Shown: piece by piece, positions 29,276 to 39,720 of the stretch
Numbering within the stretch: the stretch's first letter is position 1
Layout: each line of letters opens with the position of its first letter
Source: JBAOHV01 sp963714875
GTDB taxonomy: Bacteria; Actinomycetota; Acidimicrobiia; Acidimicrobiales; Microtrichaceae
Assembly (NCBI GenBank): GCA_963714875.1
Contig: CAVQQI010000008.1
Location: 1-64,000 of the forward strand
Direction of reading: 5' to 3'
DNA length: 64,000 nt
The notes under the pieces: model-generated
Database searches by the model: none
What the model was told of the DNA's origin: nothing
What the model saw: only the letters and a program-made list of their open reading frames with translations
Translations under genes and position numbers: made by a program

Positions 29276-29712
29276 ATGGCAGATTCCAGACAGACGACCA
29301 CCCCTTCGCCTGCGTCCCGGGGTCCCCGGCTGAGCGCCGAGGACAAGCGTCAGCGCAACAGCTATCTCCGGGAGTTCATCCCCGCCATCGTGACCTTCTG
29401 GATCCTGTTGGCGATCGTGCAGAACGCCGTCGACGAAACGACATCGGGGCGCGGCTCTGGGTGCTGTTGCCGGTCCTCCCGATGATCGGCGTCGCCATCG
29501 CCCTCTACCGGGCAACCCAGCGGGCGGACGAGTACGGCCGCATCGTGATGCTCGAATGCATGGCGCTGGGCTTCGGTGTCTCGATGATCGCCGCCATGGC
29601 CCTCGGGTTCCTCGGGGGAGTCGGCGTGGCCTGGACCTTCGGTGGGTGGTTGGTCTTCGGTGCCGGCATGACGACCTGGGGCCTGGCACTGCTCGTTCGG
29701 AACCTTGTCTGA
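29276..29712 (+). CDS. Membrane protein of an XRE-linked pair, frameshifted
   Basis: About 145 residues. The N-terminal frame (SAEDKRQRNSYLREFIPAIV, then TFWILLAIVQNAVDETTSG) joins GARLWVLLPVLPMIGVAIAL after adding one G near 29447 (TCGGGG). Three or four helices follow (FGVSMIAAMALGFLGGVGVA, GAGMTTWGLALLVRNLV). Small membrane proteins of this kind typically precede a short XRE regulator, as here (TGATG overlap). Confidence 0.65.
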
Positions 29713-29950
29713 TGGAGAATCGACTGAAGGAGCTCCGAGCCGTCAGCGGCTGGAGCCAGGCCCACCTCGCCGACCTGCTCGGCGTGAGCCGCCAAACGGT
29801 CAACGCGCTCGAGAAGGGTCGATACGACCCCAGCCTTCCCCTGGCCTTTCGCCTGGCGCGGCGTCTTCTCCACCACGATCGAAGACCTCTTCAGCCCCAG
29901 CGACGACGACCTCGGACCGTGCCACCGAGGCATCCGCCCGCTCGGGGTGA
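29712..29950 (+). CDS. Short XRE-type regulator (YozG-like), frameshifted
   Basis: The HTH MENRLKELRAVSGWSQAHLA, then DLLGVSRQTVNALEKGRYDP and SLPLAFRLARR is the standard 70-residue stand-alone regulator. An indel near 29865 shifts the end; the other frame gives FSTTIEDLFSPSDDDLG. The start overlaps the preceding stop by one base. Likely autoregulates through the repeats at 29216-29263. The exact end is uncertain. Confidence 0.72.
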
Positions 29951-30050
29951 TCGCTCCCGGCCTCCAGCACGGTCGCAGGTCCGGATCCCGCCTCGGGCGC
30001 CATCGCGCCAGCCTGGAATCGCAACGAGTTCCAGGCCGCCGATGCTGCGT

Positions 30051-32224
30051 TCAGAGGAGATCGTGGTCGCGGGCGGCTTGGACGGCGGGCTTGCGGCCCT
30101 CGACGCCGAGCTTGCGGTAGATCGCCTTGCAGTGCGTCTTCACGGTGTTGAGCGACACGTAGAGCTCGCTCGCGATCTCTCGTTGCGACAGCTGCGACGG
30201 CAGGTACCGCAGGACCGCCAGCTCGCGCTCGGTGAGCTCTTCGACGGGACCGTCGACCTGACGGCCGGTCGGCGCGACCGTGTCGGGCCTCGACCCTGGC
30301 GAGGTAGCGCCCGGCGATCCCCGGGTCGACGCATCGATCGACGATCGCACGGGCCTCGGCGACCAGCGCATCCGCGTCGGGGTCTCCCTGGTCGAACGCG
30401 ACGTCGGCCGCGCTCGCCAACGCGTAGGTGAGCATGACGTTCTCGGGCGAGCGGCGGGCGAGTTGCACGCCACGCAGCGCGGCGGGCAGCGCGGTGTCAG
30501 CGTCGTCCGCGGTTCGGGCGAGGACGCTGTGGGCGAGGGCCAACTGTGGTGCTTCGCCGATCCGGTGCTCGTCGGCGAACTCGATCGAGGAGGCCGCCAG
30601 ATCGCGGGCCGCCTCCATTCGTCCGCCCTCGAGCTCGGCGACGGCCTCGAAGACCGGCGCGACCGCCGCGACGAAGTAGTCGGGACGACTCGCGGCCATC
30701 TCGTTCGCCTGGGCGAGGAACGGGCGAGCCTCGTCGAAGCGGCCGCCCATGACCCGCACACCGCCCAGCACCATCGGATGCGTCGGCTCGGTCGTCGGCG
30801 CCTGCTGCTCGACCGCCTCGAGGCCGGCGGCGACGTCGCCCTTCGCGAGGTGGATCATCGCGGACAGCGACAGGATCAGTCCGGCATCGACGCCGGCGGT
30901 GTCGAGCCGCGCCGCCGTCGCGAGCGCCCGCTCGGCTTCGGCGAATCGGCCCGTCACGAACGACACCCAGCCGTGCACGATCGCCAACCCCTCGTGGGTC
31001 TCGACCATGTCGCCGAGTCGTTCGATGTAGCGGGTGACGGTGTAGGTCCGTCCGATGTTGAGCAGTTGCGTTGCGTTGTCGGCCACGATGTCGGCCGCCT
31101 CGATGCGGCAGTCGGCCGCGAGGAGGTGCTCGACCGCCGGAATCGAGATCGCCTGCCTCGCGCGTACCACCTCCCGGCAGCGGCGTGGAGGGCAGCGCTG
31201 CGCTCGGGCGACGTCCGCTGCAACTCGGCTCGCAGCAGGTCGCGCAGCAGGTGATGGAATCGGAACCAGGTGCCGGTGCGGTCGAGTGAGATGACCAACT
31301 GGTTCGACGCGGCGAGCCCGGCGAGCCACTCGGTGCCGTCGTCGACATCGCACACCTCGTCGATGAGCGGACCGGAGAGGCGTTCGAGGATGGACACGTC
31401 GAGGAGACGCTGGCGTTCCGCGGCATCGACCGAGTCGAGGAACTCGTCGGTCAGGTAGTCGGCGACGAGGTGGTCGTCGCCGTGGAACGCCGCGACGAAC
31501 TCGTCGACGTCGGCGCCGTCACGCAGCGACAGCCCGGCGAGCACGAGCCCTGCAGCCCATCCCTCGGTGCGCTCGTGGAGCAGGCTGACCGCGTCGGGCC
31601 GCAGGCCGGTCGCGGCTGCATCGAGGAGCCATGACGCCTCCTCGTGGTCGAAGCGGAGGTCCTCGGCGCGGACCTCGGTCAGTTGGTCACGGACGCGGAG
31701 GCGTCCGAGCCGGAACGGCGGATCGACGCGGGTCGACACGACGATCGTGAGGTTCGCCGGCCGGAGTGAGATGAGTTGCTCGACGCTGCGGTGCACGTCG
31801 TCGTTCGTGACGAGGTGGTAGTCGTCGACGACGAGGACGACGTCGTCGTCGTGTTCGGCGATCTGGTTCACGACGCTGCTGACCGCCGCATCGAGACCGT
31901 CGCCGATCGACGATCCGATGGCCTCGGGGAGACCCGGCACCGTGTCGGCGAGCGCCGCGGCCACGTAGGCCCAGAACCGTGACGGGTCGTCATCGCCCTC
32001 ATCGACCTGCAGCCAGCCCACGTCGGCGTCGCGGACGTCGAGCCACCCGTTGACGAGCGTCGACTTCCCGGCTCCCGCAGGTGCGCTCACCAGCACGACG
32101 CCACGACCCGGCGTCCATCGATGCGTCGAGTGCGTCGGTCAGGCGGGAGCGGCGCAGGTACCGGCTCGGCGGCCGGGGTGGCGTGACCTTGGTCGCAGTG
32201 AGCGCCGTGGGTGGAGTCGGCCAT
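30051..32224 (-). CDS. LuxR family ATP-dependent regulator (MalT-like), frameshifted
   Basis: About 725 residues over three indels (near 32095, 31165 and 30285). P-loop VSAPAGAGKSTLVNGWLD, Walker B VVLVVDDYHLV and the winged-helix/AAA lid region lead to a TPR-like stretch (THEGLAIVHGWVSFVTGRFA and following). The C-terminus is a GerE/LuxR HTH (ELTERELAVLRYLPSQLSQR, then EIASELYVSLNTVKTHCKAI). Start MADSTHGAHCDQGHATPA at 32224. MalT-like proteins bind a small inducer and ATP; no target is obvious, although membrane-protein genes lie divergently. Confidence 0.82.
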
Positions 32225-32416
32225 CACCCGAAGCGTAGGAGACGGACGCGGTCGGCGGCGGGACCGAGTCCGAACCGGGTGCACCAACTCATGCCCTGGT
32301 GTGTCCAGGGGCCCCGGGTTCGGGTGGTTGGCCGCCCGGTCAGGGGTGCTCACCCGGGTGAGATGGGCGGGGGAGTGATGCCTGCTCACCCCGGTCCTTC
32401 GCATCGATCGAGCTAC

Positions 32417-32698
32417 ATGTCCCGACCGACCCGCTACGAGATCGAGATCAGCGGCCGAGCCACCGACCGGGTGCTCCGCCCCGTCATCGACGACTTCCGG
32501 ATCGAACCGACCGACGCCGGCACCACCGTCCTGACCGGCCAGATCCGCGACGCGTCGCATCTCAACGGCCTGCTCGCCCACTTCACCTCGCTGAACGTCG
32601 AGGTGGTCGAGCTCCGACGACTCGATCCAGACCCGCTCGGACCCGACCGCGGCCATCTCCAACAACCAGCTCACCAGCCCAGAGAAAGGCACCCAACC
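32417..32698 (+). CDS. Small conserved protein next to membrane protein
   Basis: MSRPTRYEIEISGRATDRVL starts a compact alpha/beta protein ending naturally near VVELRRLDPD (about 73 residues). The frame then runs open into the next gene; in the +1 frame a stop overlaps the next ATG as ATGA (ending SPEKGTQP), so one indel probably hides the true end. I know no function; it reads like a small ferredoxin-like domain. Confidence 0.5.
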
Positions 32699-33412
32699 AT
32701 GACCAACACCACACCCTCTGCCACGGCGACCTCGCCGACCAGCCGACCCGGACGACTCGACCGCGTCGGTGGCGCGGCGGCGCTGCTCGCCGCCGGCACC
32801 TTCTTCTACGGCATCGTGATGTTCGCAACGACGTTCGCCGACTACACCGACCCCGACGCCACGCCCGCCGAGTCCGTCGACTTCCTCGTCGGACACCAAG
32901 GGGTGTTGCTCGCCTGGTACATCGGCATCTTCATCGTGTTCGGCGCCGCACTCGTCCCGCTCGGACTCGCGCTGCGCCAGCGACTCGCCGACGCGCCGGT
33001 GCTCGCGAACGCAGCGATGGTGTTCGCGGCGATCTGGGCCGGCCTGATGTACGCGACCGGGATGATCTCGAACATCGGGATCGAAGCGGTCGCGGACCTC
33101 GCCGCCTCGGACCCCGACCGGGCCGTCACCGTCTGGTCGACCCTCGACATCGTCACCAACGGCCTCGGCGGCGGCAACGAGCTCGTCGGCGGCATCTGGA
33201 TCCTCCTCGTCTCGATCGCCGGGCTGATCACCGCACGGTTGCCCCGCTGGCTGAACGTCGTCGGTCTCGCGACAGCTGTCGCCGGGCTCATCACGGTGGT
33301 CCCGGACTTCGAAGCGGCCGAGATGGTGTTCGGTCTCGGATCGATCATCTGGTTCATCGGTGTCGGCATCACCCTGCTGCGCGATCGCACCCCCGCCGGG
33401 AGCACACGATGA
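32699..33412 (+). CDS. DUF4386-like multi-pass membrane protein
   Basis: 237 residues from ATG 32699 (GAGAAAGG upstream). About six hydrophobic helices are visible (AAALLAAGTFFYGIVMFATT, LLAWYIGIFIVFGAALVPLG, AAMVFAAIWAGLMYATGMI, WILLVSIAGLI, VFGLGSIIWFIGVGITLL). Unknown role; overlaps the following membrane gene by 4 bp. Confidence 0.65.
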   Translation: MTNTTPSATATSPTSRPGRLDRVGGAAALLAAGTFFYGIVMFATTFADYTDPDATPAESVDFLVGHQGVLLAWYIGIFIVFGAALVPLGLALRQRLADAPVLANAAMVFAAIWAGLMYATGMISNIGIEAVADLAASDPDRAVTVWSTLDIVTNGLGGGNELVGGIWILLVSIAGLITARLPRWLNVVGLATAVAGLITVVPDFEAAEMVFGLGSIIWFIGVGITLLRDRTPAGSTR

Positions 33413-33846
33413 GCGCGGCGATCGACCGGGTGCCCAGCCGTTCGGCGGACACGCCCGTGGTCCGGAACGCCGCTGCCGGGGCCTGTGGCATCCTGCTGTC
33501 CTTCGCCGGCCTGCAGGTCGCACTCGCCGCCGGCGCACCTCTCGGCGAGCACGTCTGGGGCGGCACCCAGGACCCCGTACTCCCGACGGGCATGCGAGTC
33601 GTCGCCGGGGGCGCCGCCGTCGTCCTGGTGGGGGCGGCCTCGGTCGTCGGCCGCCGAGGCGGACTCGTCGGCCGGCCTGCGCCCTGGCTCTCGCCGGCCA
33701 CGTGGGGCATCGCGGCCTACCTGGCGCTCAACACCGTCGGCAACGTCGCCTCGACCAGCAGCATCGAGCGCTATGCGTTCGGCCCGGCGACCGCCGTGGC
33801 CTCTGCGCTCACGGCCTTCGTGGCCCACCGAACGCGCCGCGACTGA
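33409..33846 (+). CDS. Four-helix membrane protein
   Basis: 145 residues starting MSAAIDRVPSRSADTPVVRN, with hydrophobic segments CGILLSFAGLQVALAAG, GGAAVVLVGAASVV, WGIAAYLALNTVGNVAS and a C-terminal helix. ATGA overlap with the preceding membrane protein gene, so one operon. No recognised motif. Confidence 0.6.
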   Translation: MSAAIDRVPSRSADTPVVRNAAAGACGILLSFAGLQVALAAGAPLGEHVWGGTQDPVLPTGMRVVAGGAAVVLVGAASVVGRRGGLVGRPAPWLSPATWGIAAYLALNTVGNVASTSSIERYAFGPATAVASALTAFVAHRTRRD

Positions 33847-33991
33847 CCAGCGGCGCATCGACCTCGTCGCAAGGGAACCGCCATGGAACCACTGTCGAAG
33901 AACGGGACGCCCGGTCGGCCCGGCACCGGCCCAGCGTCGCTCCGGATCTACCAGCAGCAGGCACAACGGCACATCGATCCGGTGGGGCTCA

Positions 33992-34057
33992 GGATGCTCG
34001 TCAGCATTGCCCGAGGCGTCGGCTGAGCTGGTCGAGCTGCTCGCTGAGGTCGTCGGG
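33992..34057 (-). pseudogene. 3'-end scar of a WYL regulator gene
   Basis: 66 bp nearly identical to 38648-38713, which encode the last residues of the WYL regulator (EQLDQLSRRLGQ-stop on the minus strand). Nothing upstream of it resembles the rest of such a gene. Confidence 0.6.
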
Positions 34058-34080
34058 CTTGAGCTCTCTGACAGACCCCG

Positions 34081-34098
34081 GCAGGCCTCTCGGTCTGC
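34081..34098. terminator. Short hairpin between convergent genes
   Basis: GCAG...CTGC around CCTCTCGG, between the membrane-protein operon and the convergent VOC gene. It resembles the hairpins after sites C and D in sequence (GGCCTCT then GGTCTG). Confidence 0.35.
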
Positions 34099-34129
34099 AG
34101 CTCGGCTTCGGCCCGTCCTCGGCATCAAG

Positions 34130-34616
34130 TCAGGGCGTGTCGAACGTCATGGAGGGCGTTCCCGGCGGGTGGCGCAGGTCAGGCTTGGCGTCGGGGTTGG
34201 GGACGCACACTTCGCCTTCGAGGCCGTCGGGGTCGGTGAAGAAGAGGCTGAGGACGGGTCCGAAATCGGTGACGAACCCGTCGGTGGCCTCGCGGTCGAT
34301 CAGACGTCGACGGATCTCACTGAACGTCTCCACCGACGAAGCTCGTAGGCCGATGTGGTCGAGCCGTCCTCGAGCGAACATCGGCGTCTGGTGGTCGGCC
34401 TCGTGGTTCCCTTCGATCTCGAAGATGTTCAGTTCCGTGTGGGGTCCGATGTTCAGGAAGGTGAGGCGAACGCGCGCCGTCGACCGAGGTGTGCTCGACG
34501 GCGGCGCCGAACACGCTCTGGTAGAAGTCGACCAAGCGGTCGGTGTCGGATGACAGGATCGCTACGTGGTGAATGCCGTCCAGCAGCATCGGGTCATTCT
34601 CGCAACGGATCGTCAT
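34130..34616 (-). CDS. VOC family protein, frameshifted
   Basis: About 160 residues across an indel near 34480. N-terminal module LLDGIHHVAILSSDTDRLVD, then FYQSVFGAAVEHTSVDGA; second module FARGRLDHIGLRASSVETFS, ending LFFTDPDGLEGEVCVPNP. The His pair and Glu could bind a metal. It follows the NAD(P)-binding oxidoreductase on the same strand. Confidence 0.7.
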
Positions 34617-34619
34617 GTC

Positions 34620-35318
34620 GTCACCTGGGCTCGAGCGAGGTTCGAGGGCTCGGCCGCCCCGGAGTTCCGCTCCGGCTGCGAGTAGCCCAGCGGTCAGAAC
34701 GGCTCGGACGTGCCGGGGTTGCTCGGCTTCGTCGAGGACCGCGACGGCAACGTCTTCGAGCGAGATCCTCGAGGTGCCGTCCCCGTCGACGATCAGCTCG
34801 TCGGTGCCGGTCGTGAACCGTCCCGTTCGCTGGCCGGCGGTCATCTGGGCCGACGGGCTGAAGTAGGTCCAGGCGACCGTCGAGTCCTGGCGCAGCGCGT
34901 CGAGCTGGTCGACGCAGGCCTGTGCGACCCCGCGGATCGATGCGGGGACGAAGTGGGGGTCGTCGACGACGAGGCGTCCCCCGCTGGAGGGCACGATGAG
35001 GGGTCCTGCGCCGCCGACGACGATGAGTCGGGCATCGGTGTCGGCGATCCCGTCGAGCAGTGCCCGTGCAGTGATGGCGAGCTCGTCGCCTCCGGCTCGA
35101 GGTCCCGACGTCGCGCTGATCACGATGTCCCGGCCGAGGCTGAGGCGGCGGACATCCTGGCGATTTCGGGCGTCACCTGCGATCCACGTGACCGAGTCGA
35201 GGCCGTCTGAGGGCGGACCGCTCCGGGTCACGGCGGTGACCTGATGGCCGCGTGTTGTCGCCTCGTCGACGAGTCGGCGGCCGACCTGTCCGGTGCCGCC
35301 GAAGATGGTGATGTTCAT
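34620..35318 (-). CDS. NmrA/SDR-like NAD(P)-binding oxidoreductase, 3' end shifted
   Basis: MNITIFGGTGQVGRRLVDEA is the dinucleotide-binding start of atypical SDR/NmrA proteins; IVVGGAGPLIVPSSGGRLVV and ISLEDVAVAVLDEAEQPRHV follow, about 215 residues. The frame loses its stop after PRHV near 34700 and runs into the VOC gene, so one indel is likely and the end is approximate. AAGGAG precedes ATG 35318. Functions range from redox sensing to ketone reduction. Confidence 0.72.
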
Positions 35319-35405
35319 GTCGCTCGTTGCTCCTTCTGATTCGTGCTGGTGCATGACGAGGGGTGGTGCCGATGGCCGCAGCCTCACGGCGCTGACGTCG
35401 GCGGC

Positions 35406-35450
35406 GAGGACGTCGGTTGATCCGAAGCGGTCCCTGGTGATGGCCTTCAT
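35406..35450 (-). pseudogene. N-terminal shard of a zinc-type alcohol dehydrogenase/quinone oxidoreductase
   Basis: MKAITRDRFGSTDVL is the characteristic first 15 residues of this family, directly after the DUF4386-like gene. The sequence then diverges to an unrelated stretch before the NmrA-like gene, so the dehydrogenase gene has been almost wholly deleted. Confidence 0.5.
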
Positions 35451-35513
35451 CGTGGTGTCCTCGTCCGTGGATGCTGGCCTCTGGTCGGGCGGTGTGGATG
35501 TCGGTCGCGCCGG

Positions 35514-36324
35514 TCATGACAGCGCCCCGACCATGCGAGCCTCGTCGACGTCGGTCGACAGGGCGGTCGCGGTGTCGCGTTCGGCGAGGCGGTCGAGCCG
35601 GTGGCCCTTGGTGAGGAGCCACAAGGCGAACCAGACCTCGGCGACGAGGGCCGGGGCCAGGACGACCGGCGATGCCGAGCCGTCGTAGCCGGGGATGAGG
35701 AAGAAGCTGAAGGTGTCGATGAGGTAGCCGGCGCCGGCGAGGACGAGGAGCACGCCGAGCGGCCGTGGCATCTGCCGTGATGACAGGGCGAGGTAGCCGA
35801 CCATGAGGGTGCTGACACCGAAGAACGCCAGGCCGAGGATGTAGCCGTACTTGTGCGCTTCGAGGTACAGCAACGCCAGCGTGTCGGTCTGGGCTGCCCC
35901 GAAGGCGCCGAGGTAGTCGGCATCGTCGAGGATCCGCACAGCCTGGAGCATGTTGAGCAGGTTGAGGCCGATGACCGCGGTCTGGGTCATGCGGAACGCA
36001 GCGGCGAGCAGCGAGATCGTCCTGCCGAGCGGCTTGAGCAGCTGGTAGAGGACGACCGCGATGGCGACGTCGGCGATGAACATGACGATGTCGGCAGCCA
36101 GGCCCGGCCCGGAAGAGCATGGGCGAGTCGATGATGTTCTGGGCCGTGGCGCTCGGATCGCCGGGCTCGATGAGCTGGGAGCGGACGCCGATCTCGGCGA
36201 ACAGGCCGCAGGCGATGATGATCACGTAGAGCACGCCGGCGGTACGAGCGGTGGAGAAGCGCCGATGTGGTCGTGGATCGGTGCCCGCAGCGGCGGGGCG
36301 GCGGGTGTGGGCTTGGCTGGTCAT
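35514..36324 (-). CDS. DUF4386 family membrane protein, frameshifted
   Basis: About 270 residues across an extra G near 36105 (GCCGGGCC). N-terminus RFSTARTAGVLYVIIIACGL, then FAEIGVRSQLIEPGDPSATA; after the break MFIADVAIAVVLYQLLKPLG and several helices to LVAEVWFALWLLTKG. This residue pattern is typical of DUF4386 inner-membrane proteins of unknown role. ATGA overlap with the upstream transporter gene. Confidence 0.75.
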
Positions 36325-37280
36325 GAGTTGGTCTCCTTGGTGATGGGTCGGGTTGCGGGGTTGGTGCTTCTGGCGTCGGGACGGCCCGCTGGCCGACCCA
36401 GATCGCGGTCAGGACCAGGCCGGCGCCGAGCAGCTGGGCCGGAGTGAGGGTCTGACCGAGGACGACGAGGCCGGCGACGGTGGCGACGATCGGACTCATG
36501 AGGCCGAGCAGGGAGACCTGGGCAACGGGAAGGCGGGCGACGCCTCGGAACCAGATCAGGTAGGACACGGCGGCGCCTCCGGTGGCGAGCCAGGCGAACC
36601 CGATCAGGTTCTGGCCGGTGAGCGATGGGGGTGGCCCTTCGACCGCGAGTGCGATCGGTGCGAGCAGAACGCCGCCTGCGATGAGCTGCCAGCTGGTGAA
36701 GGCGGCGAGCGGGACCGGACGTCCCCAGTGCTTCGTCAGGACGACGCCGGACGCCATCGACAGAGCACCGGTGAGTCCGGCGAGGACGCCGACGGTGTCG
36801 ACAGCAGCATCCGATCGAAGGACCAGGAGCCCGACCCCGACGACGCCGAGCATGCCGGCCGCCACAGTCGAACGGCGCAATCGTTCGCCCAGGAACGCGG
36901 CCGCGAGCGCTGCGGCGACCAGTGGTTGGACAGCGCCGAGGGTCGCTGCGACGCCGCCGGGGAGTCGGTAGGCGGCGACGAAGAGCAGGACGAAGAAGGC
37001 GCCGATGTTGAGCACGCCGAGTACGGCTGCCTTCCACCACCATGAACCCGTTGGGCGTCGCCTGGTGACGGCGGCCAGTGCCAGGCCCGCAGGGAGCGCT
37101 CGCAGCGCGGCAGCCAGCAGTGGACGTCCGGGCGGGAGGAGCTCGGTGGTGACGATGTAGGTGAGTCCCCAGGCCGCTGGTGCGAGGCCGGTGATGATCG
37201 GATCGAACCGCCCCGGCGCCGGTGCCGGTGCGGCTGCCGTTCGCGGAACGGACTCGTGCTCGTTCGATGGTGGCGGTCAT
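36321..37280 (-). CDS. EamA/DMT-family transporter, frameshifted
   Basis: About 315 residues with ten predicted helices in two EamA halves (VLNIGAFFVLLFVAAYRLPG, AATLGAVQPLVAAALAAAFL, then GFAWLATGGAAVSYLIWFRG, LVVLGQTLTPAQLLGAGLVL). The N-terminal 80 residues and the extreme C-terminus lie in other frames (indels near 37050-37200 and 36390). It exports or imports small metabolites. Start MTATIERARVRSANG at 37280. Confidence 0.75.
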   Translation of the reverse strand: MTATIERARVRSANGSRTGTGAGAVRSDHHRPRTSGLGTHLHRHHRAPPARTSTAGCRAASAPCGPGTGRRHQATPNGFMVVEGSRTRRAQHRRLLRPALRRRLPTPRRRRSDPRRCPTTGRRSARGRVPGRTIAPFDCGGRHARRRRGRAPGPSIGCCCRHRRRPRRTHRCSVDGVRRRPDEALGTSGPARRLHQLAAHRRRRSARTDRTRGRRATPIAHRPEPDRVRLARHRRRRRVLPDLVPRRRPPSRCPGLPARPHESDRRHRRRPRRPRSDPHSGPAARRRPGPDRDLGRPAGRPDARSTNPATRPITKETNS

Positions 37281-37307
37281 GGTCGGTCTCCTCGCGTCGT
37301 CGACGGC

Positions 37308-37870
37308 TCAGACGGGCGATCGCTCTGCCGTCGCCTGGCTCACGAACCGAGTCAGATCGTCGTGGTCGATGTCCGCGAGCTCGCCGTCGGGTCCGACCGA
37401 GGCTCCGCCGACCGAGAGCGTGTGCTCAGCGGTGTCGATGCCCATGTTCGACAGCCACGTCCGGACCATGGCGACACCGTTCGCCCCGCCTCCACGTCCA
37501 GGGCTGGCCGACGCGACGAGCACCCGGAGGTGAGCGAAGGCGGAGGCGTCGATCCGGGTGACCCAGTCGACGGTGTTCTTCAACAGCGGGGTGAAGGTCC
37601 CGTTGTACTCGGGGGACACGAGCACCAGGACGTCCGCCGAGGCCATCTCGCCGGCGAGAGTCGCAGCGGCAGCGGGGACACCGTCGCGGACCTCGAGATC
37701 GCCGTCGTAGAGCGGGAGTGGGTAGTCGCGAAGGTCGACGATCTCGACCGGTGCGTCGGTGTCGACCCTGTCGACGATGCTGCCGTGCCAGCGCCTGGTT
37801 GACCGAACCGGTGCGGGTGCTGGCCGCCATGACCAGGACCTTGCGGGGATGGGTGAGTCGGGGTCTGCAT
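37308..37870 (-). CDS. NADPH-dependent FMN reductase-like flavoprotein, frameshifted
   Basis: About 187 residues over indels between 37640 and 37790. THPRKVLVMAASTRTGSVNQ is the FMN phosphate loop; the second piece ASADVLVLVSPEYNGTFTPL has the family signature SPEYNGT, then LKNTVDWVTRI. GGAGG precedes ATG 37870. Divergent from the MarR gene at 37990 and followed by the transporter and DUF4386 genes, so the set is probably MarR-controlled. Confidence 0.78.
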
Positions 37871-37989
37871 GTCGTGCCTCCAGATCTCGAGCGTGGTCGC
37901 TCTCTTGCCAAGAAGTCTCTTGCGAGCGTGAGACTTAGGATGAATGGCGCGAGGCTTGCTGTCAAGAGTCTTTGGGGTAAGATACTTTC

Positions 37990-38682
37990 GTGAGTGTGAA
38001 ACGAGAGACTGATGACATGGACGAGGTCGTCGACGAGGTCCGCGGATGGCTCCCCGACGCGGACGTGTCGGGGCTCGCCATCTCCGGGCGGATTCTCCGC
38101 CTCGCCCGCTACCTCGAAGCCGGTCGAGAAGAGGAGCTCAAGCGGTTCGGGCTGACGCTCGCCGACTTCGACATGCTCGCGACGCTGCGGCGGCGTGCGG
38201 CGGGCGAACCGATCAAGATCAGGGACCTGCAGCTGTCGCTGATGCTCTCGTCGGGCGGCACGACCAAGCGGCTCGACCGTCTCGAATCAGCCGGACTGAT
38301 CGAGCGGCTCCCCGACCCCAACGACCGACGCGGGACCCTGATCACGCTCTCGCCTCGGGGCTTCGATCTGATCGGCGAAGCGGTCCCGGCGATCACCCGC
38401 TACGAGGCGGCCGTCATCACCGGTGCCGTCGGATCCGAACGCACCAGGGCGGCGGTCGAGAACGGCCTGCGGCAGTTGCTCATCGCCAAGGAGTCAGCGG
38501 CTGCCGTCGAACCGGCGGGCGACGGGATCAACTGGGCGCGACCACCACGCGGCGACCACTCGCATCCGCAGTGGGCGAGATCGTCTGACACCACGACGTG
38601 TTCGGCGTTCAAGTGCGTTGGCCGTGTGGTGGCGTCGGTGGTGCAGCGGATGCTCGTCAGCGTTGCCCGAGGCGTCGGCTGA
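37990..38682 (+). CDS. MarR family transcriptional regulator
   Basis: MarR fold: ELKRFGLTLADFDMLATLRR, IRDLQLSLMLSSGGTTKRLD (recognition helix), LIERLPDPNDRRGTLITLSP (wing). The domain ends near residue 170; the last 50 residues (from about 38530) are atypical and overlap the 3' end of the convergent WYL gene, so a shifted frame probably hides an earlier stop. Divergent from the FMN reductase. Confidence 0.82.
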   Translation: MSVKRETDDMDEVVDEVRGWLPDADVSGLAISGRILRLARYLEAGREEELKRFGLTLADFDMLATLRRRAAGEPIKIRDLQLSLMLSSGGTTKRLDRLESAGLIERLPDPNDRRGTLITLSPRGFDLIGEAVPAITRYEAAVITGAVGSERTRAAVENGLRQLLIAKESAAAVEPAGDGINWARPPRGDHSHPQWARSSDTTTCSAFKCVGRVVASVVQRMLVSVARGVG

Positions 38683-39641
38683 GCTGGTCGAGCTGCTCGC
38701 GGACGTTGTCGGGTTCCAGCACGCTGACCGCAGCGTGGAGTCCCACTCGGGCCACGTCCATGACGAGTGAATCGAGCCGATCGGATCGGAAGCGGATGGT
38801 GCAGGTGTTCGGGTCGGAGGCGACGAGCACGTGGTCGATGCGCGTCAGCGACTCGGCCAACAGGGCATGTGGCGCATCCACCAACACCAGTGCTTCGACG
38901 TTGCGAGGGAGGGAGTCGACCGACGCCGTCAGGATAGGCCGCGGCGTCTCCGCCGGGAATCTCGCGAGGCGTGAACCGTTTGCCGGCGTGACGGACCTCG
39001 CCGAGGCGGTCGAGTCGGAACGTGCGCCAATCGGATCGGCGGAGATCCCACGCGATGAGGTACCAGAGGTGTCCGGCAGAGAGCAGCTGGTGAGGTTCCA
39101 CGAGTCGTTGGTCCTGGTCGCCGTCTCGGCGGCGGTAGTCGAACCGGACCTCCTCGTGGGCGCGGCAGGCCGAGGCGAGCGAACTGAGCGTGCGGGGGTC
39201 GACGACACCGCTGTCGCGGTGCGACCGCTGCAGCGATGTCACGCTCTGATCGAGTGCCACGACACGACGGCGGAGGCGGTCGGGCAGTGACTGTTCGACC
39301 TTGGCGAGTGCCTGGACGGCGGTGTCGGCGATCCCGGCGATCGCAGCACCAGCGACCATGCGCAACCCGGTGACGAGTGCGACGGCTTCGTCGTCGTCGA
39401 ACATCAGTGGCGGGAGATGTGCGCCGGTTCCGAGTCGGTAGCCGCCGGCCCGGCCGGGTGTGGCGTCCACGGGGTAGCCCAGCTCTCGAAGGCGATCGAC
39501 GTCGCGGCGGATCGTCCGCTCGGTGACCTCGAAGCGCTCGGCGAGCTCTGCGGCGGGCCACTGCCGCCGGCTCTGCAGCACCGAGAGCAAGCGGAGCGCT
39601 CGCTCGGTCGGATCTCGTGATGTCCGCCCGAATTCCTCCAT
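38657..39641 (-). CDS. WYL-domain transcriptional regulator, frameshifted
   Basis: About 327 residues across an indel near 38935. N-terminal HTH PTERALRLLSVLQSRRQWPA, then ERFEVTERTIRRDVDRLREL; WYL domain HQLLSAGHLWYLIAWDLRRS, then DWRTFRLDRLGEV; C-terminal WCX-like part ILTASVDSLPRNVEALVLVD. It is divergent from the epoxide hydrolase gene and probably controls it. A 66-bp piece of its 3' end is repeated at 33992. Confidence 0.82.
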
Positions 39642-39720
39642 ATGCGGACGTTATCTGTCCGCAGTGCTTCGTACGTTCGTGTCAGCAGCGGGAGACGCCC
39701 GCGGCGAAAGGACGAGCGTC

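Noticed and set aside
33883..34026. Short plus-strand frame ending in the WYL scar
   Set aside because: Its end merely reads the antisense of the repeated 66 bp; no start signal or natural composition.
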